DNA of 64,000 nt from Bog-473 sp963763575 (GTDB lineage Bacteria > Actinomycetota > Acidimicrobiia > Acidimicrobiales > RAAP-2), in assembly GCA_963763575.1 (NCBI GenBank), contig CAVXPD010000019.1, forward strand, positions 124,001-188,000, written 5' to 3'. Numbering within the stretch: the first letter of the stretch is position 1; each line of letters starts with the position of its first letter. Positions 31,102 through 39,259 of this stretch are shown here, piece after piece. The notes below the pieces were generated by a model, which saw only the letters and a list, made by a program, of their open reading frames with translations, had not been told where the DNA came from and searched no databases. A program made the position numbers and the translations under genes.

Positions 31102-32676
31102 GTGCGCAAGAGTGGCGAGATGCCCGATGTGCGCAACGTCCTGTTCATCACGCTCGACCAATGGCGCGGCGACTGCCTCTCGGCCCTCGGCCATCCGGTC
31201 GTGGAGACGCCGGCGCTCGATGCGCTGGCGGCACGGGGGGTGCTCTTCGCGAACCACTGGGCGAACGCGGCGCCGTGCGGCCCGTCTCGGGCGTGCCTCT
31301 ACACGGGAACGTACCAACACAGGAACCGCTCGATCCTGAACGGCACGCCGCTGGACGCCCGCTTCACCAACGTGGCGCTGCTGGCGCGTGAACTGGGTTA
31401 CGACCCTGTGCTCTTCGGCTACACCGACACGGCGGTCGACCCGCGCACCGTGTCACCCGGCGATCCGAGGCTCTTCAGCTACGAGGGGGTGCTGCCGGGG
31501 TTCCGCGTCCTCATCCTGGACCCGTGGGAGCAGGGGAGCCCCGCGTGGGGGCGTTGGCTGGCGGCCCGAGGCGTCGACGTCCCGTCCAACCCGCACGACT
31601 TGTACCAGCCGATCGACGGGTTTCCCGGTGCCGACGCCCACGGCTCCAGTTGGGCGCCGGCGCGGTTCCCCCCGGAGCTGTCGCAAACGACCTTCTTGCG
31701 CAGCGAGGTCGTCGACTGGCTGGAAGGCCACGGCGACCGGCCGTTCTTCGTCCACGCCTCCTTCATCCGTCCCCATCCGCCGCGGCGCAACCCGCTCGGC
31801 TACCACGACCTGTACGAAGCCGACGCCGTCGGGCCGTTCACCGGCGGCGCCACTCGGGAGCAAGAGGCGGCGATCCATCCGCTGGGGGCGATGGCCGTGG
31901 AAGCCAAGGGAGTCGGGGCGCCCGTCGACGAGCGGGAGCGGCGCCAGTTGCGGGCCACCTACTACGGCGCCCAGCGCGAAGTCGACGACGGCCTGGCACC
32001 GCTGTTCGAGTATCTCCTCGAGAGCGGGCTGGCGGACTCGACCCTGGTCGTCGTCACCAGCGACCACGGCGAGATGGGGTGCGACCATTGGCTCTTGGAG
32101 AAGCTCGGTTATTGGGACGAGAGCTATCACGTCCCGTTGATCGTGGTGGACCCGCGCCGCGAGGCGGACGGCGGGCGCGGGACGGTGATCGACGCCGTCA
32201 CCGAGTCGGTCGACGTGCTCCCGACCGTCTGCGATTACCTCGGCACCGAGATCCCGCGCCAGGCCGACGGCTGGTCCCTGGCTCCCTTCCTGCGCGGCGA
32301 GCCGGCCCCCGAGCACTGGCGGGACGCGGCCCACTTCGAGTGGAGCTTCTCCGACCCGGTCGACCAACTGGCCGAGAAGGCCTTCGGGATCCCGATGAGC
32401 CACTGCTCTCTCGCCGTGGGGCGCGGCCCGCGGTACAAGTACGTCCAGTTCGCGGCCGAGTCGTCGTTGTTGCCACCCTTGCTCTTCGACCTCGCCGAGG
32501 ATCCGGGCCAGGCCCACGACCTCCTGGCTGAGGGCGCCGCGGGGGCCTCCGACGTGGCGTGGTCGGCGACCCAGGAGCTCCTGCGCTGGCGCATGCGCAG
32601 CGCCGAGCGCACGTTGAGCGACAGCCTCTTGCACCCGGGGCGGGGGCTCGTCGAAGCACGCGACACCTGGCGCTGA
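31102..32676 (+). CDS. Sulfatase/phosphonate monoester hydrolase-type enzyme
   Basis: 524 residues from GTG 31102; an ATG at 31120 before the conserved PDVRNVLFITLDQWRGD is also possible. Alkaline-phosphatase superfamily: metal-binding ITLDQWRGDCL, modification motif AAPCGPSRACLYTGTY (CxPxR, Cys to formylglycine), TSDHGEMGCDH (second metal site). The large insertion and lack of a signal peptide resemble cytoplasmic sulfatases and phosphonate monoester hydrolases. No dedicated maturase is adjacent. It is the main hydrolase of the ArsR-divergent operon and may open a pathway on a sulfated substrate, continued by the two SDRs (inference). Confidence 0.87.
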   Translation: MRKSGEMPDVRNVLFITLDQWRGDCLSALGHPVVETPALDALAARGVLFANHWANAAPCGPSRACLYTGTYQHRNRSILNGTPLDARFTNVALLARELGYDPVLFGYTDTAVDPRTVSPGDPRLFSYEGVLPGFRVLILDPWEQGSPAWGRWLAARGVDVPSNPHDLYQPIDGFPGADAHGSSWAPARFPPELSQTTFLRSEVVDWLEGHGDRPFFVHASFIRPHPPRRNPLGYHDLYEADAVGPFTGGATREQEAAIHPLGAMAVEAKGVGAPVDERERRQLRATYYGAQREVDDGLAPLFEYLLESGLADSTLVVVTSDHGEMGCDHWLLEKLGYWDESYHVPLIVVDPRREADGGRGTVIDAVTESVDVLPTVCDYLGTEIPRQADGWSLAPFLRGEPAPEHWRDAAHFEWSFSDPVDQLAEKAFGIPMSHCSLAVGRGPRYKYVQFAAESSLLPPLLFDLAEDPGQAHDLLAEGAAGASDVAWSATQELLRWRMRSAERTLSDSLLHPGRGLVEARDTWR

Positions 32677-32752
32677 GGCACCCGGAGGCGGGGGTGCGCC
32701 GCGGCGGTTGTGGAATGCTGACGCCCTGCGGGCCGCAAGGAGGCTGGACACC

Positions 32753-33631
32753 GTGCCGGACATGCAGGGGAAAACGGTCGTGGTCACCGGAGGCAATTCG
32801 GGCATCGGCCTCGAGACGGCTGCGGCCCTGGCTGCGATGGGGGCACGCGTGCTCGTCACCGCCCGCAACGCCGACAAGGGCCGCGCGGCGGTGGCCGATA
32901 TCGCGCAGCGCAACGACGGCCACGCGCAGGTCCAGCTGGTGGTCTTCGACCTGGGCGACCTGGCGTCGGTGCGGCGGGGGGCGGCCGAGATCCTCGAGCT
33001 GGCGCCCAAGATCGACGTGCTGGTCAACAACGCCGGCCTCGTCCTGAGCGAGCGGCGTGAGACGGTCGACGGTTACGAGGCGACCTTCGCCATCAACCAC
33101 CTCGGCCCCTTCTTGCTGACCAACATCCTGTTCGATCGCCTGCGGGAATCGGCCCCGGCGCGGGTGGTCAACGTGGCGTCGGGGGCGCACCGCTCGGCCC
33201 GCAAGGGGATCCCCTTCGACGACCTGCAGTCGCGGCGGCGCTACGGCGGCATGCGGGTCTACGGGCAGTCGAAGTTGGCCAACATCCTCTTCACGCTCGA
33301 GCTGGCGCGCCGGCTGGAGGCGAGCACGGTCACGGCGAACGCGCTCCATCCCGGCACCGTCCGCACCGGGTACGGGGCCGACGGTGACGCCCAGGGCCTC
33401 TTGGCGTTCGGGCTCAAGATCAGCAGCCCCTTCTTCCTCACCCCGGCGAAGGGCGCGCAGACCTCGATCTACCTGGCGTCGTCACCCGACGTGGAGGGCG
33501 TGAGCGGGCGCTACTACTACAAGTGCAAGCCCGTGCAGCCCAGGCCCCCGGCGCGTGACCCGGAGGCGGCCCAGCGCCTCTGGGAGGTGAGCGAGGAGCT
33601 GGTGGGCCTGACCTCGCCGACGCAGGCCTGA
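32753..33631 (+). CDS. Short-chain dehydrogenase/reductase, retinol dehydrogenase-like
   Basis: 292 residues from GTG 32753, with GGAGG 9 nt upstream. Motifs: VTGGNSGIG, DVLVNNAGLV, NVASGAHRS and catalytic YGQSKLANILF. Length and the FDLGDLASVRRG and INHLGPFLLTN blocks match the retinol dehydrogenase/WWOX-like SDRs that act on lipophilic alcohols. The C-terminus (SGRYYYKCKPVQP) is the usual end of that group. Two nt separate its stop from the next SDR's start, so they are co-translated. Confidence 0.87.
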   Translation: MPDMQGKTVVVTGGNSGIGLETAAALAAMGARVLVTARNADKGRAAVADIAQRNDGHAQVQLVVFDLGDLASVRRGAAEILELAPKIDVLVNNAGLVLSERRETVDGYEATFAINHLGPFLLTNILFDRLRESAPARVVNVASGAHRSARKGIPFDDLQSRRRYGGMRVYGQSKLANILFTLELARRLEASTVTANALHPGTVRTGYGADGDAQGLLAFGLKISSPFFLTPAKGAQTSIYLASSPDVEGVSGRYYYKCKPVQPRPPARDPEAAQRLWEVSEELVGLTSPTQA

Positions 33632-33633
33632 GC

Positions 33634-34422
33634 GTGCGTGTGCTGGTCACCGGCGCCGGCCGGGCCATCGGGCGCGCCACCGTCGAGGTACTCATTGCGC
33701 GCGGGCACCAGGTCGTGGCCACCGCGCGCAACGTGTCCCTCCTCGAAGGCGTGCCGGCCACGCTGGTGCTACCGCTCGACGTGAGCGACACGTCGTCGGT
33801 CGCCGCCGCGGTGGAGCAGGCGGGCGAGCTCGACGCGGTGGTCAACAACGCGGCGCTGACCGGCTTCGGCCCCATGGAGACGTACCCCGTCGAAGCCTTC
33901 GCCCGGGTGCTCGACGTGAACACCCTCGGCCCGCTGCGCCTGGCCCAGGCGGTCGTGCCCGCCTGGCGTGAACGGGGAAGCGGTGTGCTGGTCAACATCA
34001 GTTCGATCCAAGGCAAGATCGGGACTCCGCTGGAAGGCGCCTATGCGGCATCGAAGCACACGCTCGAGGCGATGTCCGAGTCGATGCACGTCGAGTTCGG
34101 GCACTTCGGGATCCGGGTGGTGATCATCGAGCCCGGCTACATCGCCCCCGGCATGAAGCACGAGAACGACCACTTCGGGCCGGACGTGTACGCGGACCTC
34201 CACACCCAATGGCGGGGCGCCGTCAGCACCCTGGAGGGGCCCGAGGGCCGGCCCGGGCCCGAGCTGGTGGCGAACGCAATCGCCGACTCCCTCGAGGACC
34301 CCGACAGCCCGGTGCGGGTCGAGGTCGGCGCCGACGCGGCCATGGTGCTCGAGCTCCGACGCAACCTGCGGGACCCCGAGTTCGAGGCGACGATGCGCCA
34401 GGGGCTCGGGCTGACCTGGTGA
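33634..34422 (+). CDS. Short-chain dehydrogenase/reductase
   Basis: 262 residues from GTG 33634, 2 nt after the previous stop. Cofactor motif VTGAGRAIG, VVNNAALTGFG, NISSIQGKIG, catalytic YAASKHTLEAM, then PGYIAPGM. The set resembles SDRs of the 3-oxo-acyl or steroid-acting type in actinobacterial catabolic clusters. Uses NAD(P) in the cytoplasm; the substrate is not evident. Third gene of the ArsR-divergent operon. Confidence 0.87.
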   Translation: MRVLVTGAGRAIGRATVEVLIARGHQVVATARNVSLLEGVPATLVLPLDVSDTSSVAAAVEQAGELDAVVNNAALTGFGPMETYPVEAFARVLDVNTLGPLRLAQAVVPAWRERGSGVLVNISSIQGKIGTPLEGAYAASKHTLEAMSESMHVEFGHFGIRVVIIEPGYIAPGMKHENDHFGPDVYADLHTQWRGAVSTLEGPEGRPGPELVANAIADSLEDPDSPVRVEVGADAAMVLELRRNLRDPEFEATMRQGLGLTW

Positions 34423-34455
34423 GAGGGGGCCGGTGACGGGAGGGGAGGGGACCCG

Positions 34456-35178
34456 ATGGAGAAGGTGATGTACCTGGCGTGGCTCGACGAGGGGAGCAGC
34501 CGAGGCGAGGTGGCCGACGTCTTCTTGGGCAGAGTGGCGAGCCAGCTCCTCGATCTCGAGCCGCTCCGCCTGAGCATCGACGTCTGGGACCCCGCCAGCG
34601 ACATCCCCGCACCGGTGCCAACGCCCGAAGGCGAGACGCCGCTCCACGCGCTGGCTTCGGTCTGGCTCGACGCCGTTGATCGGCGCGGTCCGTTCGAGGA
34701 AGTGCTAGGCGCTGCCTCGACCCGGCTTGCCGGCTATTCGGTCGTGGAGTCCCTCTATCGCGACTACGGAAGCAACCGCTGGTCCGGCCCACGTGATTGG
34801 CCCGACGGCGAACGCTCGCCCGGCGTGCTCACGGTGGCTCTCCTGCAGCAGGATCCCGAGCAGACCTTCGACGAGTGGATGACCAGGTGGCACACCCGGA
34901 TCTCCCCGATCACCGAGGCGATCCAGCCGCGGGCCCGCTACGTCCGCAACGCGGTCTTCCGAGCGCTGACCGAGGGGGCGCCACCGTTGGCGGGCATCGT
35001 CGAGGAGGCGTGGCCCTCGTTGGAGCACGTCACTGACCCGATGCTCTTCTACTGCGCCGACGGGGACCCCGAGCTGATGAACACGCACGTCAGCCAGATG
35101 ATCGACGAGATCAATGCCTTCGTCGACCTCACCACCCTCCGCAGTGTCACGATGAGCGAATGGATCCTGAAGTCGTGA
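34456..35178 (+). CDS. EthD-like dimeric alpha/beta-barrel protein
   Basis: 240 residues from ATG 34456, preceded by GGGAGG. Residues about 120-240 hold the EthD-like pattern: VLTVALLQQDPEQTFDEWMT, WHTRISPITEAIQPRARYVRN and HVTDPMLFYCADGD. The first half looks like a diverged copy, so the chain may carry two ferredoxin-like domains. EthD-like proteins accompany P450 and SDR genes in ether and steroid catabolism, but their exact role is not known. The stop overlaps the start of the next gene (GTGA at 35175). Confidence 0.75.
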   Translation: MEKVMYLAWLDEGSSRGEVADVFLGRVASQLLDLEPLRLSIDVWDPASDIPAPVPTPEGETPLHALASVWLDAVDRRGPFEEVLGAASTRLAGYSVVESLYRDYGSNRWSGPRDWPDGERSPGVLTVALLQQDPEQTFDEWMTRWHTRISPITEAIQPRARYVRNAVFRALTEGAPPLAGIVEEAWPSLEHVTDPMLFYCADGDPELMNTHVSQMIDEINAFVDLTTLRSVTMSEWILKS

Positions 35179-35639
35179 CGCCGCGGTGGAGCCGCGAGGA
35201 GCTGGAGCGAGCCCACCAGCACTACATGGAGACGGCGAACCGCTCGGCCGCCAGCGGCGAGTGGCGCGAGTGGGCCGAACTGTTCAGCGACGATGCGGTG
35301 TACCTCGAGCACACGTTCGGCACCTTCCGCGGCCCCGACGAGATCTACGGGTGGATCGCGCCGCTCATGGCGCAATGGCCCAACCGGGCCATGAACTCGT
35401 TCCCGCACTCGTGGTGTGTGTGCGACGAGGCCCGCGGCTGGTGGATCTGCCGGATCGAGAACCGGATGCAGGATCCGGGCGACGGGTCCGTGCACCAGGC
35501 GCACAACATCACCGTGCTGCACTACGCGGGGGACATGAAGTTCTCCTACGAGGAGGATGCCTACAATCCCGCCGCCTTCGGCCCGATGATCGAGGGCTGG
35601 CTCGAGGTCTACGACGCTCACGGCGGCGTCCGGGCGTAA
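35175..35639 (+). CDS. SnoaL/NTF2-like protein
   Basis: 154 residues from GTG 35175, which overlaps the previous stop as GTGA; an ATG at 35160 adds five residues. The sequence REELERAHQHYMETANRSAA, EWREWAELFSDDAVYLEHTFG and GPDEIYGWIAPLM is the cone-shaped NTF2/SnoaL fold, used by isomerases, dehydratases and hydrolases of small hydrophobic molecules. Asp and His in the pocket (DDAVYLEH) could be catalytic. Ends TAATG into the PPOX gene. Part of the ArsR-divergent operon. Confidence 0.8.
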   Translation: MTPRWSREELERAHQHYMETANRSAASGEWREWAELFSDDAVYLEHTFGTFRGPDEIYGWIAPLMAQWPNRAMNSFPHSWCVCDEARGWWICRIENRMQDPGDGSVHQAHNITVLHYAGDMKFSYEEDAYNPAAFGPMIEGWLEVYDAHGGVRA

Positions 35640-36076
35640 TGGGCTACCGCCCCATGAACGGCGAGGAGGTCCGAGCCTTTCTCGCCGCGCAACCGCCGCG
35701 CACCGGGAAGCTGGCCACCGTGCGCGCCGACGGGCGGCCGCACCTGGCGCCGGTCTGGTACGACGTAGACGACGGCAGCACCGTGGTATTCAACACCGGC
35801 GTGTCGACCGTCAAGGGTCGGAACCTGCAGCGGGATCCCCGCGCCTCGTTCTGCGTCGACGACGAGCGGCCGCCGTTCAGCTTCGTCGTGGTGGAGGGCG
35901 TGGCCGAGCTGAGCGACGACCTGGCCGACGTGCGCGCCTGGGCGACCCGGATCGGCGGCCGCTATATGGGACCCGAGCGCGCCGAGGAGTACGGGGCTCG
36001 CAACGGCGTCCCCGGAGAGCTGGTGGTGCGCTTGCGTCCGCAGCACGTCGTCTCGGCGCTGGACCTCGCCGACTGA
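35639..36076 (+). CDS. PPOX-class (probably F420-dependent) flavin/deazaflavin oxidoreductase
   Basis: 145 residues from ATG 35639, overlapping the previous TAA by one base. Split-barrel fold: TGKLATVRADGRPHLAPVWY at the N-terminus, then TGVSTVKGRNLQRDPRASF, the Lys-x-x-Asn-x-x-x-Asp-Pro pattern that marks F420-binding PPOX proteins, and FVVVEGVAELSDD. It would use F420H2 to reduce double bonds or activated groups. FMN cannot be ruled out from sequence alone. Last gene of the operon; the stop faces the mptB stop 33 bp away. Confidence 0.85.
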   Translation: MGYRPMNGEEVRAFLAAQPPRTGKLATVRADGRPHLAPVWYDVDDGSTVVFNTGVSTVKGRNLQRDPRASFCVDDERPPFSFVVVEGVAELSDDLADVRAWATRIGGRYMGPERAEEYGARNGVPGELVVRLRPQHVVSALDLAD

Positions 36077-36109
36077 AGGGAGGGACGGCCTGCCGGCCGG
36101 CGCCGTTCC

Positions 36110-37699
36110 TCAGGTGCCGGCGCCCGCTCCACTGAGCACGCCGTCGCCGAGCAACGGGCCGCGCGACGCCGAGTCGTCGCCGGGGCCGGGGCGCAGCTTG
36201 GGCACGCGGGGCCGGAACGGGGTGAACTGGCCGAGCGGCATGAGGGCCACGGCGAGCAGCAGGGCGACCAGAAACAGGTCGGTCAGCACGAAGGTGTGCA
36301 GGAGCCGCTGGTAGACGCTATGGACGGAGGTCACTCCGGCGAAGGCCCAGAAGGTGCTGATCACGATCAGCGCGGTGCGGAGGCGGCCGGTGGCGGCCGG
36401 AGCCAGCACGACCACACCCCAGGTCACGTACCAGGCCCAGACGATCGGGCCGAGGAGCGCGAGCACGAGCAGCGTGATGCCGAGGCAGCGGACGACGCCG
36501 TCCTGAGGCGAGCGGAGCAACATGCGGTAGGCGACGTAGACCGCGATCAGCAGCCCGAGCACGCCGAACACGGGATGGAGGTCCATCGTCGAGAGCGGGA
36601 CCTGAATGACGTGACTGAAGACCGACGCGCCCCGCGCCACCAGATTCACGGGCGTCACGCCGGTGAACGAGGCGTCAGCCGTCGTCGTCGTCCGGATCCA
36701 TCCCCATCCCGTCCCCGAGATGAGGGCCATCACTTCCATGGTGCCCAACGCGATCAGTCCCGCGAGCGCCGTGTGGCCGATGCGGCGCCGGGTGGTCGCG
36801 CCGGGCCCGGCCCAGACCCAGCCGAGGAAGAGGACGCCGAGCGCGGCCGGTGACTTCACCCCGGCGGCCAGGGCGCAGAGCATGACGCCGGGCACGGTGC
36901 CGAAACGTTTGGCCACGGCGAGCCCCGCCATCAGGAGACCGACCATCAGGGCGTCGTTGTGGTCGCCTGCCAGCAGGGAGAGTAGGACCAGCGGTGAGCC
37001 GGCGCCGAGGAGGACCGCGTAGGCGGGATCGCGTTTGAGTCCTCGGGCCAGCGTGGGCGTCGCCGCCACCATCAACGCAATCCCGGCGACCTCCAGTAGG
37101 CGGAGCAGCACCAGATCGCCCAGCTCCTGATGTCCCGAGGCCTGGTCGGCCACGCCGTCGAGGGCGAGGAAGGTCGGTCCGTAGGGCGACTCTGCGTTCG
37201 ACCACACCGTGTCCGCCATCGTGTTGAACGGTGTGGCGCCGAGGACGCTCGGGCCGTACGAGTACGGATTGATGTGATGGCTCATCATCTCGCCCTGCGC
37301 GGCGTAGGTGTAGACGTCGCGGCTGAACAAGGGGGGCGCGAGGAGGAGGGGTACGGCCCAGACCACCACCACGACCACGACGCGCTTGACCGGGATCCCT
37401 TGATTCGCCTTGAGCATGCGCAGGAGCCCGAGCCAGACGCGGGTCAGGAGGATGAGGCCACCGAACACCAGAGCCAGCGCGACGACCGGCGGCAGGGTGT
37501 CGTTGGTGCCGATGCCACCGAGCGCGCCACCTGGCATGCCGAAGAACCAGGCTCCCGGAAGGTACGTCTCGAAGGATTGGCCGCCGAGCAGGGAGCCGAT
37601 GACGATGCCGGCCGTGCCGACCGCCCCGAGGATTGTCGTACGGCCGAGACTGATCTGGGGCGTCGCCTTGGCCGTTGTCACGGGGGCTGCGTCGCTCAT
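36110..37699 (-). CDS. mptB: Polyprenol-phosphomannose-dependent alpha-1,6-mannosyltransferase (MptB-like)
   Basis: 529 residues from ATG 37699. GT-C membrane glycosyltransferase with about 12-13 hydrophobic helices. The first outer loop carries FSRDVYTYAAQGEMMSHHINP and WSNAESPYGPTFL, the active-site region (acidic Asp after FSR) of the MptA/MptB family that lengthens the mannan core of lipomannan in Corynebacteriales using decaprenyl-phosphomannose. Outside that order the product is probably a related surface mannan. A Pro/Arg-rich cytoplasmic tail follows the last helix. The start overlaps the stop of a 73-residue ORF (ATGA), suggesting coupled translation. Confidence 0.85.
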   Translation of the reverse strand: MSDAAPVTTAKATPQISLGRTTILGAVGTAGIVIGSLLGGQSFETYLPGAWFFGMPGGALGGIGTNDTLPPVVALALVFGGLILLTRVWLGLLRMLKANQGIPVKRVVVVVVVWAVPLLLAPPLFSRDVYTYAAQGEMMSHHINPYSYGPSVLGATPFNTMADTVWSNAESPYGPTFLALDGVADQASGHQELGDLVLLRLLEVAGIALMVAATPTLARGLKRDPAYAVLLGAGSPLVLLSLLAGDHNDALMVGLLMAGLAVAKRFGTVPGVMLCALAAGVKSPAALGVLFLGWVWAGPGATTRRRIGHTALAGLIALGTMEVMALISGTGWGWIRTTTTADASFTGVTPVNLVARGASVFSHVIQVPLSTMDLHPVFGVLGLLIAVYVAYRMLLRSPQDGVVRCLGITLLVLALLGPIVWAWYVTWGVVVLAPAATGRLRTALIVISTFWAFAGVTSVHSVYQRLLHTFVLTDLFLVALLLAVALMPLGQFTPFRPRVPKLRPGPGDDSASRGPLLGDGVLSGAGAGT

Positions 37700-37917
37700 C
37701 GGGGAGGGATTTCGGGGGTGGCGCTCGGGAGCACGAGCTGCATCAGAGATTCCTTACCTGCGGGCTCGCCAGCGTGGGTACTCGCGGGGACAAAATCGTC
37801 ATCAAACTGCAGTGATTCTGTCACAGCTGTAGCCGGAGGTGGGAACCCGAAAGCTTCCTTAACAGGATTCTCAGGAATGTCCCAGGCTATGGGGGAAAAC
37901 TTCACTTCGTCACTCAT
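37696..37917 (-). CDS. Small ORF coupled to mptB
   Basis: 73 residues from ATG 37917. Begins MSDEVKFSPIAWDIPENP; acidic, Pro-rich, without a membrane helix, and not recognised. Its TGA overlaps the ATG of mptB (37696-37699, ATGA). It occupies most of the 255-bp gap between mptB and the divergent sqdB-like gene, and this stretch is less GC-rich than its surroundings. It may be a real small protein or an upstream ORF that tunes mptB translation. No clear ribosome binding site precedes it. Confidence 0.45.
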   Translation of the reverse strand: MSDEVKFSPIAWDIPENPVKEAFGFPPPATAVTESLQFDDDFVPASTHAGEPAGKESLMQLVLPSATPEIPPR

Positions 37918-37954
37918 GTGAAATCTGGCTGTCACGGAAACGGAAAGGTGTCAC

Positions 37955-39160
37955 GTGCGAATTCTGGTCCTCGGTGGTGACGGGTATCTCGGCTGGCCGA
38001 CGGCGCTGCATCTTTCCCGATCTGGTTACGAAGTGGGCGTCGCCGACAACTTCGCCCGCCGGGGCTACGACTTCGAAATGGGTGTCGGCTCGCTCGTGCC
38101 GATCGCCTCGCTCCACCGGAGGGTCCAGTGCTGGGAGGAGGTCTCCGGGAGGCGGCTCGAAGTCTTCGTCGGCGACCTGACCGACGAGGCTTTCGTCTAC
38201 GACATGGTCGGGAGCTTCAGTCCCGACGCCATCGTCCACTTCGGCGAGCAGCGGAGCGCGCCGTACTCGATGGTCGACCGCAAGCACGCGGTGTACACAC
38301 AGACCAACAACGTGGTGGGCACCCTCAACCTGCTCTACGCGATCGCGGAGGTGGACCCATCCATCCACCTGGTCAAGCTCGGCACGATGGGCGAGTACGG
38401 CACGCCGAACATCGACATCGAAGAGGGGTACATCGAGATCACCCACCGCGGGCGCACCGACGTCCTGCCCTTCCCGAAGCAACCCGGGAGCTTCTACCAC
38501 CTCTCCAAGGTGCACGACAGCCACAACATCGCCTTCGCCTGCCGGTCCTGGGGGCTCCGCTCGACCGACCTCAACCAGGGTGTCGTGTACGGGCAAACGA
38601 CCCCGGAGACGACGCTGCACCCCGACCTGGCCACCCGCTTCGACTACGACGCCGTCTTCGGTACCGTGCTCAACCGCTTCGTGATTCAGGCCGCTGCCGA
38701 GGAGCCGCTCACGGTGTACGGGAAGGGTGGCCAGACCCGCGGGTTCCTCGACATCCGCGACACGCTGGCGTGTGTCGAATTGGCCATCCGGCACCCGGCC
38801 AAGGCAGGGGAGTTCCGGGTGTTCAACCAATTCACCGAGTCCTTCTCGGTCACGGAGCTGGCCGACATGGTGTCCGAGGCTGCCGGCGGCGCGGCGATTA
38901 CGCACATCGACGACCCCCGCGTCGAGTCCGAGGAGCACTATTACCGCGCCGCGCACACCAAGCTGCTCGACCTCGGCCTGATGCCCTATCTGCTGGGGGA
39001 CGAATTGCTGGCCGATCTTCTCGCCATCGCCCGTTCGAACCTGGATCGCCTCGAGCGGTCGGCCCTGGAACCGAAGGTCCAGTGGCGCTCGACGTCGAGC
39101 AGGATCTCTCGGACGGAGCGGACGCAGCCGGAAGAGCCTGTCGTTGATCAACCCCTCTAG
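37955..39160 (+). CDS. sqdB: UDP-sulfoquinovose synthase-like NAD-dependent epimerase (SQD1/SqdB family)
   Basis: 401 residues from GTG 37955, with AAAGG 6 nt upstream. Extended SDR whose blocks match the UDP-sulfoquinovose synthase family closely: GGDGYLGWPTALHLS (NAD-binding), HFGEQRSAPYSM, TNNVVGTLNLLYAI, KLGTMGEYGTPNIDIEEGYI with the Thr/Met/Glu active site, SFYHLSKVHDSHNI (YxxxK) and VYGKGGQTRGFLDIRDT. The enzyme makes UDP-sulfoquinovose from UDP-glucose and sulfite for sulfolipids or surface glycans. No sulfolipid glycosyltransferase (SqdX/SQD2) is in the window; the next gene is a YfhO-type membrane protein. The last 40 residues are a polar tail. Confidence 0.88.
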   Translation: MRILVLGGDGYLGWPTALHLSRSGYEVGVADNFARRGYDFEMGVGSLVPIASLHRRVQCWEEVSGRRLEVFVGDLTDEAFVYDMVGSFSPDAIVHFGEQRSAPYSMVDRKHAVYTQTNNVVGTLNLLYAIAEVDPSIHLVKLGTMGEYGTPNIDIEEGYIEITHRGRTDVLPFPKQPGSFYHLSKVHDSHNIAFACRSWGLRSTDLNQGVVYGQTTPETTLHPDLATRFDYDAVFGTVLNRFVIQAAAEEPLTVYGKGGQTRGFLDIRDTLACVELAIRHPAKAGEFRVFNQFTESFSVTELADMVSEAAGGAAITHIDDPRVESEEHYYRAAHTKLLDLGLMPYLLGDELLADLLAIARSNLDRLERSALEPKVQWRSTSSRISRTERTQPEEPVVDQPL

Positions 39161-39259
39161 GGGGTCGCCGCGAACGGGGCTAGCGTCGTCGGACTGCCCC
39201 ACGCCGGTTCGTCGGCGGAGGGCGCCATCCTGAGATATCCGGACAATAACGCCTCGCCT

